Origin: Verrucomicrobiota bacterium
GTDB lineage: Bacteria; Verrucomicrobiota; Verrucomicrobiia; Verrucomicrobiales; Akkermansiaceae
Direction: 5' to 3'
DNA: 64,000 bases
Assembly (NCBI GenBank): GCA_017301995.1
Contig: JAFLEH010000005.1
Coordinates: 173,181-237,180 of the forward strand
Shown here: piece by piece, positions 50,612-60,901 of the stretch
Position numbering within the stretch: position 1 is the stretch's first letter
How the letters are laid out: every line of letters starts with the position of its first letter
Translations under genes and position numbers: made by a program
The notes under the pieces: model-generated
What the model was told of the DNA's origin: nothing
The model's input: the letters and a program-made list of their open reading frames with translations, nothing else
Database searches by the model: none

Positions 50612-50655
50612 AAAATCGCTGCCGGGCGCGGGTTCGTGCGGGCGATTTTGCTTTC
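50612..50655 (+). terminator. Terminator after metG
   Basis: AAAATCGC (50612-50619) pairs with GCGATTTT (50642-50649), with further GC pairing inside the loop, followed by GCTTTCC. It isolates metG from the surface-protein gene. Confidence 0.65.
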
Positions 50656-50671
50656 CAAGTTGAACGCTGTT

Positions 50672-50683
50672 TTCCCTAGGGAA
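50672..50683. promoter_or_regulatory. 12-bp perfect palindrome TTCCCTAGGGAA
   Basis: It sits 36 bases upstream of operator copy 2 in the control region of the first repeat protein. It may be a second regulator site or a weak stem-loop. Confidence 0.35.
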
Positions 50684-50719
50684 TTCCACCGGTTTCGGGA
50701 TGTTGCCGCAGGGTGAGGG

Positions 50720-50732
50720 TATGACTGTCATA
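50720..50732. promoter_or_regulatory. Palindromic operator site, copy 2 (TATGAC-T-GTCATA)
   Basis: Perfect inverted repeat, extendable to 15 bp (50719-50733), 158 bp upstream of ATG 50891. Same core as the sites at 36861 and 56522. Confidence 0.65.
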
Positions 50733-50890
50733 CAGGATCCTGCAAGACCGGGTGCCTGAATGCGCCCATATTGAACCCATCGCCAAGCGGCGGAAGGAAA
50801 TTCGTTGTTCCCGGAACTTAGCCCGTTCCGATCTCCGCGTCTAGCAAACGGCGAATCCATCAAAGCCAAAGCCTCAACCACCACCAACCC

Positions 50891-53800
50891 ATGAAAGCGA
50901 AATCCATTCTTCCGTTTATCGTCGCCGGACTCGCGCCGCTCGCCTCAGCCGCCAATATCACTTGGGACGGCGGCGGTGACGCCACGACGCTGGAACTCAA
51001 CACCAACTGGACCGGTGATGTCCTGCCCAACGTCGCGACTCCCGACACCGCGGTTTTCGACGGCACCGCCGCAGGCAGCCTGTCGCTCGTTTATGCCGCC
51101 GGTCTCGGAGGCGTCGCGGGAAACACGGGAATCAATCTCAATCTGACCGCCACCCAGACGGGCTCGGTTTCCATCGATTCCGCCACCAACACGGCGCTCC
51201 GGATCAACAATGTGACCCTTGATGCCGGATCCGGTGCGTTCGCACTGGGAAATGGCACCGGGTCGGGAGCGACCGCGTTTGCAATCACATTGGGTGGTGC
51301 GGTCAACCAAACCCATGTTTGGTCAAACAATTCGACGGCCGCGGCGACGGTTGGCTCAGACGTGCTTTTCGGTTTGGGTGGAGGAGGAGACCACGCGCTT
51401 AACATCACCGGATCGGGCAACTGGAGTGTCGGCAACGCGCTTCAGGTCGCCGCCGGCCAGTTCGCGCTGATGAAAACCGGAACAGGGGAACTCAGTTTGT
51501 CCGGCGGAGGGAATTTAAACAATGCCGGCCTCGCGTTGTTTGGAGCGGTGCAATGCGCCGCGCTGAAGGAGGGAACCACCCGAATCACCGCGGGTACATA
51601 CACCTGCAATAGCAAGGAATTCACGGTCGGAGGCTTGGACACCGGAGCGGGCACCAATACCCAACTCATCATGGATGGCGGCGCTCTAACCGCGGTTAAC
51701 TGGTTGAGCATCGGCAAGGGCAACGGCAACGGCACCGCCACGAGCGCTCTCGTTCTCAACAACGCCGCTACCGTTTCGAGCGCGAATATCAGCATGGGCT
51801 GGATGCAAACCAACACGGTAGGTCCCAAGGTCTCGGCCACCCTAAACGGAACCTCCTCGATCACCCTCACCGGCACGGCCCACATCGCGGAGTCCAACGC
51901 GTCGTCCGCCACGCTCACACTCAACGATGGTTCCAGTTTTAGCATGACCGGCACTCCGGGGTCCGACAACCAGCGGAACCTCGGACTCGGCGGCGCGGCC
52001 ACGATCAATATCAACGGGACAGCCACCTTCACCGACGCATCGACGCGATTCCTCAGTCTCGGGCGCGACAACGGCACGGGCACCATCAACATGACCGGGG
52101 GAACTTTCAACAAGAGCGCCGGGGAATTGCGAGTGGGAACGACCGGTACCAACGGCGCCTACACGGCCACCGGAACCTTTTACATGAGCGGAGGAACCGC
52201 AAATGCCGGGGCGCTAACCGTCGGGCGCGGAAATAACAATCAGGCGCTGGTGAATGGAACCGTCACCGTGAACGGCGGCACCTTCAACGCGGGGGCGTCG
52301 GGTGACGTGATCATCGGCTACGCCGGTGCCGGAAATACCGGAACACTCAATATTTCGGGAGGCACTTTCAACGCCGGCACAACGGCGACACGCTGGTTCC
52401 ATGTCGGCTACTGGGACACCACCAAAGGTGTGGTCAACATCAGCAACGGCAACCTGAACCTGAATCGGAACACTTCGATCAAGTTCAACCGGGGGACAGG
52501 CACGGGTGCCAATGTGATTACCCAGAGCGGAGGCAACGTGACATTCTTCAGCGATCTGGCGACCACTGTGGGCGGTACCGGAAACCTCGACATGATGTAT
52601 GGAGGCGCGGCCGCGTCGAACACAACCTATCACTTGGACGGAGGCACTTTGGCCGTTCCCCAGATTATCTCGACGACCAACAATGGCACACGCACCTTCA
52701 ACTTCAACGGCGGCACACTGAAAGCGACCGGAAACCAGGCGGCGTTTATGAGTCTGGGCACGGGCAGCGCTTTTGCCAACCTCCGCAACGGCGGAGCCGT
52801 CATTGACACCAACGGCTTCGATGTCACGATCGCACAACCGCTCCAACATAGCAACGTCGCTGGGGACAACGCGATCGACGGTGGCCTTTCCAAACAAGGA
52901 AACGGCAAGCTGACACTGTCATCCGCGGCCACCTACACCGGCGCCACCACCGTGAACGGCGGGACACTCGCACTGGGAGCGGCAGCTTCCATCAATACAA
53001 GCGCCGCCATTGCGATCAATGGCACCGGAGCGAAACTTCTCCAGACAAGCGGCACGGCCATCACGCCCACAGTCACCCTGACCTCAGGAGCCGTGGATGG
53101 CACCGGCGGCATCGATACGCTCATCGTGGCGGATGCCGCTTCGAACGCCATCAGCGCGGGCAACGGCGGCATTGGCACGCTCAGTGTCGGAACCCTCACG
53201 TTCGGTGGTGCCGCGATGCTCAACGTGAGGACCAACGCCACCGGCGTGGACCAGTCGATCGACGCTCTAACGCTTTCGACATCCGGTACGTCGCCGATCA
53301 CCATCAATGCCACCAACTCGTCGGGTTTCTGGACCAGCGGTACCGACTACCCGGTTCTCACCTATGGCACTTATGGTGTCGCCGATGCCTCACATTTCGC
53401 GCTGGGCCCCGTGCCTAACCTGAATCCCAATCAGTCCGCGGAGTTGGTGAACACGGGGACCGCGATCGCGATCCGTGTGACGGGCGAGTCCTTGGTTTGG
53501 ACCGGTGGCGTGAACTCCGACTGGACGACGACTCCGATTGGTGGCGCCAAGAACTGGAATTACCAAGGTTCGGGTATCGAGTTCTCCACCAACAGCCCGG
53601 TGATTTTCGACGACTCGGCGTCTCTGTTCACCGTAAACCTCGCGGAGAATGTAAGTCCCAGTGCGGTCGTGTTTTCCAATAGCGGAAACGATTACACGCT
53701 GTCCAGCACGGGCGGTTTCGGTCTGGCGACGGGCGGTATCATTCTCAATGGCACCGCAAAGGTCACGATAGCGACCAACAACACCTCCACCGGTGCGATC

Positions 53801-56470
53801 ACCATCAACGACGGGACCTTGGAGGTGACAGGTTCAGTGGCGGCGAGCTCGCAAATCTCCAACAGCAGCAGCCTGATCCTGAATCCGGTCGTCGCCCAAA
53901 CCTATCCGAATCCGATCTCCGGCGCGGGCGGGATCGAGAAGGCTGGCGGTGCCGCATTGACGCTTTCAGGCGCTAACACTTTCACCGGTAATTTCACCCT
54001 GACCTCCGGCACGCTCAATCTCAACAGTGCCGGCGCGCTTGGAGCGGCTCCGGGGACGTTTGTGCTGAACGGGGGAACACTCGACAACACCAGCGGCGTG
54101 GAAGTCGTCATGACCGGCAACAAGCCGCAGACATGGAATGCCGATGTGACGTTCACCGGAACCAACTCCCTGAACATGGGCAACGGTGCGGTGGCGCTCG
54201 CAGCATCCCGGACGGTGAATGTTCTGGCCAACAAACTCTACGTGGGAGCGATCGGCGATGCCGCGGCAGGATATGGACTAACCAAGACTGGCAATGGCAC
54301 ACTGGTCGTCAATGGCGGCAATATCGGCGGAAATCTCGATGTTCAGAACGGCATCGTGGGAACCAACCAGGATTTTCTCGGAGCCGCGCCGGTGGGAACC
54401 GGCATCCTGGAAAACGCCGGCAATGTCGGAACCAAGTGGACGTTCTGGTATGGCCCGTCCGATGTGACGTCCAATCTGCTGATCCGCAACAACGACGGGA
54501 CCCACACGCGGCAGTTGGGTATCGTCAAGCGCGGAAGCGGCACGCTCACGCTGACGAATCCATCCAACAACGCCACCGCCAACCTTGCGGTTGATAGCGG
54601 CAAGCTCGTTGTTAGCGCCGGCACCTACGGCGGCGGCAACGACGACGGCAGCACCAATACCGGGCTGACCTCCATCATCGGCAACACCGCAGGTGCCAAC
54701 GCGGTGCTTGAAATCAATGGTGCCACGGTCAATTACAACAATCGGAGCGCTGCTGGCACCGATGCATGGCGGAGCACTCTGGACATCGGCAGCAATGCGA
54801 CGGGTGCCGGAGCGCTTAAACTGAACTCGGGCTCGCTGTCCACCAACATGCAGCTCGGAATCGGCCGCAATGGAGCATACGGCGGCATGGTGCAGACCGA
54901 CGGCACCACCACGGTTGGCGGATTCCTGGCGCTCGGCTTGAACGCGTCCCCAGCCGTGCTGAATCTCGCCGGGGGAACCTTCAACCAGCTAGGCCCGGTG
55001 ACATCCGGTGCGGGCGCCGGTTCGGTCGGCGTCATCAGCCTGTCCGGTACGGCAAGCTATAACCAAACCAGCGTCGGCGACCTCGGGCTGTGGCTCGGTG
55101 AAAACGGCACCGGAATCCTCAATCTATCCGGCAGCGCGTCGGTGTCCATCGTTGCCGGAAACAACGGCGTGCAACTGGGGCGCCTTGCCTCCGGCAATGG
55201 AATCGCGAATCTTCTGGGCGGCACCCTTACCACCAAGGCGGTGGCCAAAGGCGCCGGAACGGGTACCCTCAATTTCAACGGTGGCAAGCTCGCCGCAAAC
55301 ACCGCCAACACCGCGTTCGTCGCCGGACTCAATCACGCCTACGTCTATCCGGGAGGCGGGACCATCGACAACGGCGGCAATGCCGTCACGATCGCTCAGG
55401 CGCTTGAGGCGCCCACCGGCAACGGCGTCAGCGCGTCGGGCCTGACGGTCAGCGGCGGCGGCTACATCGCGCCGCCGGTCGTGACCATCGGAGGAGACGG
55501 AACGGGTGCCACCGCGGTCGCGGAAATCGACCCGAGCGGCAATCTGACCGGAATCACCATCACCAATCCGGGGGTGGATTACATGAACATCACCGTCTCC
55601 CTCAGCGGCGGCGGGGTTGGAAACACGGGATCGGTCAGCGGATCCGCGTCGTTCGTGGCGAATACGAGCGGCGGTGTCAGCTACTCGGGCGCGGGGACCA
55701 CCACGCTTACCGGGGTGAACACCTACACCGGAAACAGCACGGTGAGTTCCGGAACGACGCTCGTGTTGGCGGATAATGCCGGCCTCAAGTTTGTTCCGGG
55801 CGCGAACGGCGTGTGCAACAAGCTGACTGGCGCGGGATCCGCATTTCTCTATGGAGATTTCACCATCGACCTCAGTGGCGCCGCCCTGGCCAACGGCAAC
55901 TCGTGGACGCTGGTGGATACTTCTTCGCGGAACTTCGATCCGTTGCTTTTCACCGTCAATGGTTTCACCGAAGTATCACAGGGCGTCCATCAACTGGTTG
56001 ACGGTGCCAACACCTGGACTTTCTCCGAATCCACCGGCGCGCTCACGTTGGCGGTGGCGGCACCCTCCGGCTATGCCGCGTGGGCGGGCATGAAGGGGCT
56101 TACCGCCGGAGTGAACGATGGTCCTTCCCAGGATCCCGACGCTGACGGTCTGAACAACCTGCTCGAATTCGTGCTTGACGGCGACCCGCTCGCCAATAGC
56201 GCGGCCGTGGCTCCCAGTGTGACCCGCAGCGGATCCAACCTGATCCTCACCTTCAAACGCCGCGACGACTCGGAAGCCGAGGTTGCCGTGAAGGTGGAGA
56301 CCAGCCCGAATCTCGGCACCGGCACCTGGAATACCTACGCCACCATCGGCGCGACCAGTGGTGCGAACTATACCGTCGCTGAAAACGCCGCCGATCCAGA
56401 CCTGATCACGGTCACGATCCCGATCACCGGCGACAAGGCGTTCTATCGTGTTTCCTCCACCAAACCATAA
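50891..56470 (+). CDS. Giant secreted autotransporter-associated beta-strand repeat protein
   Basis: 1859 residues. Signal peptide (AKSILPFIVAGLAPLASA), then many Gly/Asn/Thr-rich beta-helix repeats of the autotransporter-associated type (LTKTGNGTLVVNG, ATYTGATTVNGGTLALG, LTGVNTYTGNSTVSSGTTL). The last ~200 residues contain a calcium-binding-like DPDADGLNNLLEFVLDGDPL and end in a beta domain closing FYRVSSTKP. There is no PEP-CTERM tail, and no porin-type barrel is seen. It probably sits on the cell surface as an adhesin or structural fibre. Confidence 0.85.
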   Translation: MKAKSILPFIVAGLAPLASAANITWDGGGDATTLELNTNWTGDVLPNVATPDTAVFDGTAAGSLSLVYAAGLGGVAGNTGINLNLTATQTGSVSIDSATNTALRINNVTLDAGSGAFALGNGTGSGATAFAITLGGAVNQTHVWSNNSTAAATVGSDVLFGLGGGGDHALNITGSGNWSVGNALQVAAGQFALMKTGTGELSLSGGGNLNNAGLALFGAVQCAALKEGTTRITAGTYTCNSKEFTVGGLDTGAGTNTQLIMDGGALTAVNWLSIGKGNGNGTATSALVLNNAATVSSANISMGWMQTNTVGPKVSATLNGTSSITLTGTAHIAESNASSATLTLNDGSSFSMTGTPGSDNQRNLGLGGAATININGTATFTDASTRFLSLGRDNGTGTINMTGGTFNKSAGELRVGTTGTNGAYTATGTFYMSGGTANAGALTVGRGNNNQALVNGTVTVNGGTFNAGASGDVIIGYAGAGNTGTLNISGGTFNAGTTATRWFHVGYWDTTKGVVNISNGNLNLNRNTSIKFNRGTGTGANVITQSGGNVTFFSDLATTVGGTGNLDMMYGGAAASNTTYHLDGGTLAVPQIISTTNNGTRTFNFNGGTLKATGNQAAFMSLGTGSAFANLRNGGAVIDTNGFDVTIAQPLQHSNVAGDNAIDGGLSKQGNGKLTLSSAATYTGATTVNGGTLALGAAASINTSAAIAINGTGAKLLQTSGTAITPTVTLTSGAVDGTGGIDTLIVADAASNAISAGNGGIGTLSVGTLTFGGAAMLNVRTNATGVDQSIDALTLSTSGTSPITINATNSSGFWTSGTDYPVLTYGTYGVADASHFALGPVPNLNPNQSAELVNTGTAIAIRVTGESLVWTGGVNSDWTTTPIGGAKNWNYQGSGIEFSTNSPVIFDDSASLFTVNLAENVSPSAVVFSNSGNDYTLSSTGGFGLATGGIILNGTAKVTIATNNTSTGAITINDGTLEVTGSVAASSQISNSSSLILNPVVAQTYPNPISGAGGIEKAGGAALTLSGANTFTGNFTLTSGTLNLNSAGALGAAPGTFVLNGGTLDNTSGVEVVMTGNKPQTWNADVTFTGTNSLNMGNGAVALAASRTVNVLANKLYVGAIGDAAAGYGLTKTGNGTLVVNGGNIGGNLDVQNGIVGTNQDFLGAAPVGTGILENAGNVGTKWTFWYGPSDVTSNLLIRNNDGTHTRQLGIVKRGSGTLTLTNPSNNATANLAVDSGKLVVSAGTYGGGNDDGSTNTGLTSIIGNTAGANAVLEINGATVNYNNRSAAGTDAWRSTLDIGSNATGAGALKLNSGSLSTNMQLGIGRNGAYGGMVQTDGTTTVGGFLALGLNASPAVLNLAGGTFNQLGPVTSGAGAGSVGVISLSGTASYNQTSVGDLGLWLGENGTGILNLSGSASVSIVAGNNGVQLGRLASGNGIANLLGGTLTTKAVAKGAGTGTLNFNGGKLAANTANTAFVAGLNHAYVYPGGGTIDNGGNAVTIAQALEAPTGNGVSASGLTVSGGGYIAPPVVTIGGDGTGATAVAEIDPSGNLTGITITNPGVDYMNITVSLSGGGVGNTGSVSGSASFVANTSGGVSYSGAGTTTLTGVNTYTGNSTVSSGTTLVLADNAGLKFVPGANGVCNKLTGAGSAFLYGDFTIDLSGAALANGNSWTLVDTSSRNFDPLLFTVNGFTEVSQGVHQLVDGANTWTFSESTGALTLAVAAPSGYAAWAGMKGLTAGVNDGPSQDPDADGLNNLLEFVLDGDPLANSAAVAPSVTRSGSNLILTFKRRDDSEAEVAVKVETSPNLGTGTWNTYATIGATSGANYTVAENAADPDLITVTIPITGDKAFYRVSSTKP

Positions 56471-56482
56471 CACACCACGCGA

Positions 56483-56515
56483 ATGGGTCCGGTCTCTTGC
56501 AACGGCCGGACCCAT
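56483..56515 (+). terminator. Hairpin between the two repeat-protein genes
   Basis: A 10-bp perfect stem (56483-56492 with 56506-56515) follows the first gene; the U-run is poor, so it may attenuate or stabilise rather than end transcription. Confidence 0.5.
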
Positions 56516-56521
56516 CCTTGA

Positions 56522-56534
56522 TGTGACCGTAATA
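56522..56534. promoter_or_regulatory. Palindromic operator site, copy 3 (TGTGAC-C-GTAATA)
   Basis: It lies 113 bp upstream of ATG 56648, within an 18-bp stretch nearly identical to 36857-36874. Differs from the palindrome by one base in the right arm. Confidence 0.65.
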
Positions 56535-56647
56535 TCTAATTTTCGTTCCCCTTTGATGAGTTCCGGCCGTCCAATGCCTGTGGCCATCGCCGAATAGCCT
56601 TCCGAAACCCAAACCGATCTTTCCAATTCCAACCTAGCAATTCTGCC

Positions 56648-59600
56648 ATGAAACCCCGCCAATATCGTCCATTCCATCAAGTCGCCGTAGGTCTTGCCGT
56701 TGGGGCATGTACAATGCTGAACCCAGGCCAAGCGGCGACCCTGACTTGGGACGGCGGAGGCGGAAGTTCCGAGATGGGCACCGCTGCCAACTGGTCGGCG
56801 GACGCCCTGCCCAACGGCACGACCTCCGACGTGATGCAGTTTGACGGGACCGTGGCCGGCAACCTGAGCCTGACTTACTTGGTGAATGCGGCGAATCTGG
56901 GCAACTCGCCCGGTGTGTCACTCTCCATGACATCCGCCCAGACGGATAGTCTGACCATTGACGGTGGCAGCCTCACAAACAACCTGCGCCTCAATTCCTC
57001 AGGTGTGAACATTGCCAACGGAGCGGGGGCACTCGTTCTCGGTAATGGCACGGGTAGCCCGAGCTTCAACATTACGATCCAGAACGCTCTTGATGGCTTC
57101 ACCAACAACTCCTCCAACACCGCGACCATCCGGTCCGATGTTTCGTTCGGCGTCTCCAGCGCGGGAGCAGCCGCCCTATCCTTTGGCGGCAGCGGCAATT
57201 GGGACATGCAGGCGGCAGCCGCACCCAGTAACGCCGCCTCCCTGGCCATTCTCAAGACCGGTACCGGGACATTGACTCTTAGTGGTGGTGGAAACCTGAA
57301 GTCGGGTCCTACCGGCTACGGCGGTTCTTTCGGCTCCGTTTTCAAGCAGGGCGTCACCAACATGACCGCCGGAACCTACGCTTACAACAGCACCGAGATT
57401 GTGATCGGCGGGCTTGATGTCGCTGGCACCAATACCCAGCTCAACCTGAGTAACAGCACCGTGGTCTCCGGGGTCTCCTGGCTGAGCGTCGGACGAGGCA
57501 ACGGCACGGGCACGGTCTCCTCAGACCTGACTCTGAACAATAGTTCTTCCGTCAGCGCCACAAACATGAGTGGCGGCTTCAATGCGGGCAACGCCAGCAC
57601 AGGTCCCAAGGGAACGGTCACCCTGAATGACACGTCCTCCATCATCGCCAACACGACGGTCAACATTGCAGAGTCCGCCAATTCGAACATCTCTATCAAC
57701 CTCAACGGAACCTCGACCTTCACGCAGAACACCACTGGCAGCGGCCAAACCCGTCTCGGCATGGCGGATGGCGCGGTAGGAGTCATCAACGTGGGTGGCG
57801 GAACGGCCAACTTCGAGCGGGACTTCGTGTTGGGCTACTCCGGCACCGGTCAGGGCAAGCTCTACATCAACAGCGGGACGGTCAACGTGGCCACCGCCAC
57901 GGAGCGCTGGTTGATCATCAACCAGAACAACACCGCCTCGGGTCTGTTGGAGGTCAATGGCGGAACACTCAATCTGAGCACCAACACCGACATCCGTTTC
58001 AGCACCAGCGGAACCTCCGCCGGCACAAGCGTGGTCACCTTGAACGGTGGTGCCATCACCGGATGGGCCGGAAACAAGACCGGCGGATACAGCGGAACCA
58101 GTGTCGTCGATCTTCAATACTCCGGCACCAGCGCGGCCAACAACACCTTCAACCTCAACGGCGGGGTCCTCACCATCGGGCAGGTCATCACCAACAACAA
58201 CGGAGGCACCGCGGCCTTCAACTTCAACGGCGGCACGATCCGGGCCGCCGCATCTTCCGCCAATTTCATTGATCTGGGGGGAGCCAATCAGAAGGTCTAT
58301 GTGAAGGATGGCGGCGCGGTCGTGGATAGCAACGGGTTCAACATCACCATTGTCGATGCCCTCCAGAACGGAGGCACCGGAGGACTGACCAAGCAGGGTG
58401 GCGGCATCCTGACCCTGTCGGCGGCGGCCAGCTATACGGGAGCTACTGCCGTAAACGCCGGCACCCTGGCGCTCGGCGGCAGTCTCGCCACATCCGGTGT
58501 CACCGTGGCATCCGGCGCGGCCTTGGCCGGCGGAAGTGCGATCGCCGGATCCGTAACCTCCTCCGGCCAACTCCTGCCGGGTGGGATCGGCAGCTACGGC
58601 ACCATGACCATCGGCAACGGCCTTGCCCTAGCGGGCGGAACCCTCACCCTCGATCTCAACGGTTCCAACAACTCCACCGGTGGCGGTATCAACGATCTAT
58701 TCGCCGTGACGGGAAATGTCGGAGCAAGCGGAACCGTTATCGTAAGTCCCAGCTTTTCCAGTACTCCGGCGCCAGCCACCACCTACACCTTCGCCACCTA
58801 TAGCGGTGGGCTAACCGGGGGAGCGAGCTTCGCCGCAGGGAGCCGGGCCATCACGATCGACACGACCACCGCCGGACAACTCAATCTCACCTACACCGGA
58901 GCCGCATCCGGGAACTTGAATTGGAATTCCACGTCCAGTTCGGCTTGGGACATTCTCAATTCGCTCAACTGGCATAACACGGGAACCAGCTCCACCGACC
59001 GCTACTACCAGGGAGACACCGTCACCTTCGACGACACCGCCGGACTCCAGACCAGCGTGGTGTTGGAAACCACCGTCTCGCCGGGATCGATCGTCGTCAA
59101 TTCGGAAAGCTCCGGCAACAACTTCGGTTTCTCCGGAGTCGGTGGCATCGCCGGAGCCGCCACCACGCTCACCAAGAGCGGCAGTTCCGCGCTCACCCTC
59201 GCAACCGGCAACACCTACGGTGGGGGCACCACTCTCAACGGCGGCACCATCGTCCTCGGAAATGCGAGCGCGCTGGGGACGGGGACCGCCACTCTCAACG
59301 GCGGCACCCTCAATCTCAACGGCCAAACCATCGCCAACGCGCTCAATCTGAACGGCGGATCCCTGACCGGTGCCGGCACCGTCGATGGCGTGGTATCCGG
59401 AGGTTCTCTGGCAAAATCCGACACCAGCCTGCTTGTCCTCACCGGGGCCAACACCTACACGGGCGGCACAACCATCAGCGCGGGCACCATCGCCATGGGG
59501 CGCGCCAATGGCACCAACACCAACCTCGGTTCGGGTGCCGTGACCGTGAACGCCGACGCCACCCTGCGGGTCGGCTATTTCGTGACCAGCAACCAAAACG

Positions 59601-60832
59601 TTTCCACCACCGGAAACCAAATCTCGCTGAATGGCGGAACGATCCTCGCGGACGATGGCAACCAGCACCTGACCGGAAATGTCGATGTGACGGGACTTGG
59701 CGGCACGCTCGGTTCCACATACAACGCCGGCAACAACAGCGCCGCCGAGCGCGACAAGGGATTGTCCATCGATGGCGTGGTGAGCGGGAGTGGCGCTCTG
59801 ACCATCCAGCACAGCCGCATTTCTACCGGCAACACTTGGATCACCTCGTTCGTGGCGTTATCCAACAACGCCAACAGCTACTCCGGAACCATCACCGTCA
59901 ACCAGAACACAACCGCCAGCGAAGGTGGTGTCTATCTGGGCGTCAACGGCAGCACCGCATTGGCCAACGCTTCCGTTGTCCTTCCCTCGAATGTGCCGGG
60001 ATCCGCAAGGAAGTTCGGCAACAGCCCGATCGTGTTCAAGACGGGCCTTGGCACCGCCACCTTGGGCTCGCTTTCCGGATCGGCCGATGTGGTGCTTACC
60101 GGCTACGACCCATACAACCACATCTACGGCACCGACTCCATCGGTCTAACCGTCGGTGGAAACGGCGCCAGCGCCAGCTACTCCGGAATCCTCAGCGGTG
60201 GCGGCGGCCTGACCAAGACCGGAACGGGCGAGATGACATTGACGAATGCCAGCTCCTACACCGGCGCGACCACCGTCAACTCGGGCAAGCTGGTGGTCAA
60301 CGGTAGCGTCTCCACCAGTGTTCTAACCACCGTCGGCGGGACCGGAACACTTGGCGGCATCGGAACGGTCGGCGCGCTAACAGCAACGGCGGGCGGCACG
60401 GTGGCCCCCGGCAACAGCCCAGGCATCCTCAACGCCGGCAACACCAGCCTGGAATCGGGTTCGACACTGTCCATCGAGATCAACGGCGACACCGTGGGAT
60501 CGGGATACGACCAACTGAATGTAACCGGCTCGGTCTCGCTGGCCGGCCTGCTCAGTGTGAACCTCGGATACACGCCCTCGCTGGACTCGTTGTTCTTCAT
60601 CGTCGCCAACGATGGCGCGGATCCGGTGTCGGGTAATTTCGCCGGCCTATCCGAAGGATCGGTCTTCAATGTGGGTGGCACCGATTTCAGGATCAGCTAC
60701 ACCGCGGATTCGGGGGCGGCATCGTTCACCGGAGGCAACGACGTGGCGCTCAAGGTGATTCCGGAAGCGTCCTCCGCGTTGTTGCTCGGCCTGGGATCAC
60801 TCGGATTGGCGCTGCGCCGCCGCCGCGCCTGA
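56648..60832 (+). CDS. Giant PEP-CTERM autotransporter-associated beta-strand repeat protein
   Basis: 1394 residues. Signal peptide-like start (QVAVGLAVGACTMLNPGQAATLTWDGG) and beta-helix repeats (LTKQGGGILTLSAAASYTGATAVNAGTLALGG; LTGANTYTGGTTISAGTI; LTKTGTGEMTLTNASSYTGATTVN). The tail VIPEASSALLLGLGSLGLAL then RRRRA is a PEP-CTERM sorting signal that exosortase would remove. It shares repeat style and control site with the upstream gene but has a different C-terminal anchor. Confidence 0.9.
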   Translation: MKPRQYRPFHQVAVGLAVGACTMLNPGQAATLTWDGGGGSSEMGTAANWSADALPNGTTSDVMQFDGTVAGNLSLTYLVNAANLGNSPGVSLSMTSAQTDSLTIDGGSLTNNLRLNSSGVNIANGAGALVLGNGTGSPSFNITIQNALDGFTNNSSNTATIRSDVSFGVSSAGAAALSFGGSGNWDMQAAAAPSNAASLAILKTGTGTLTLSGGGNLKSGPTGYGGSFGSVFKQGVTNMTAGTYAYNSTEIVIGGLDVAGTNTQLNLSNSTVVSGVSWLSVGRGNGTGTVSSDLTLNNSSSVSATNMSGGFNAGNASTGPKGTVTLNDTSSIIANTTVNIAESANSNISINLNGTSTFTQNTTGSGQTRLGMADGAVGVINVGGGTANFERDFVLGYSGTGQGKLYINSGTVNVATATERWLIINQNNTASGLLEVNGGTLNLSTNTDIRFSTSGTSAGTSVVTLNGGAITGWAGNKTGGYSGTSVVDLQYSGTSAANNTFNLNGGVLTIGQVITNNNGGTAAFNFNGGTIRAAASSANFIDLGGANQKVYVKDGGAVVDSNGFNITIVDALQNGGTGGLTKQGGGILTLSAAASYTGATAVNAGTLALGGSLATSGVTVASGAALAGGSAIAGSVTSSGQLLPGGIGSYGTMTIGNGLALAGGTLTLDLNGSNNSTGGGINDLFAVTGNVGASGTVIVSPSFSSTPAPATTYTFATYSGGLTGGASFAAGSRAITIDTTTAGQLNLTYTGAASGNLNWNSTSSSAWDILNSLNWHNTGTSSTDRYYQGDTVTFDDTAGLQTSVVLETTVSPGSIVVNSESSGNNFGFSGVGGIAGAATTLTKSGSSALTLATGNTYGGGTTLNGGTIVLGNASALGTGTATLNGGTLNLNGQTIANALNLNGGSLTGAGTVDGVVSGGSLAKSDTSLLVLTGANTYTGGTTISAGTIAMGRANGTNTNLGSGAVTVNADATLRVGYFVTSNQNVSTTGNQISLNGGTILADDGNQHLTGNVDVTGLGGTLGSTYNAGNNSAAERDKGLSIDGVVSGSGALTIQHSRISTGNTWITSFVALSNNANSYSGTITVNQNTTASEGGVYLGVNGSTALANASVVLPSNVPGSARKFGNSPIVFKTGLGTATLGSLSGSADVVLTGYDPYNHIYGTDSIGLTVGGNGASASYSGILSGGGGLTKTGTGEMTLTNASSYTGATTVNSGKLVVNGSVSTSVLTTVGGTGTLGGIGTVGALTATAGGTVAPGNSPGILNAGNTSLESGSTLSIEINGDTVGSGYDQLNVTGSVSLAGLLSVNLGYTPSLDSLFFIVANDGADPVSGNFAGLSEGSVFNVGGTDFRISYTADSGAASFTGGNDVALKVIPEASSALLLGLGSLGLALRRRRA

Positions 60833-60901
60833 GTTGGCTGACAGCGGATGAATATTCCGCTTCCGGATTGCATTCCGGAGCGGACTGTTCAAGGTCGCGC
60901 C

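Noticed and set aside
50891..60832. Possible CRISPR array or tandem DNA repeat
   Set aside because: Repetition is at protein level (beta-helix repeats) with varied DNA; no regular repeat-spacer structure.
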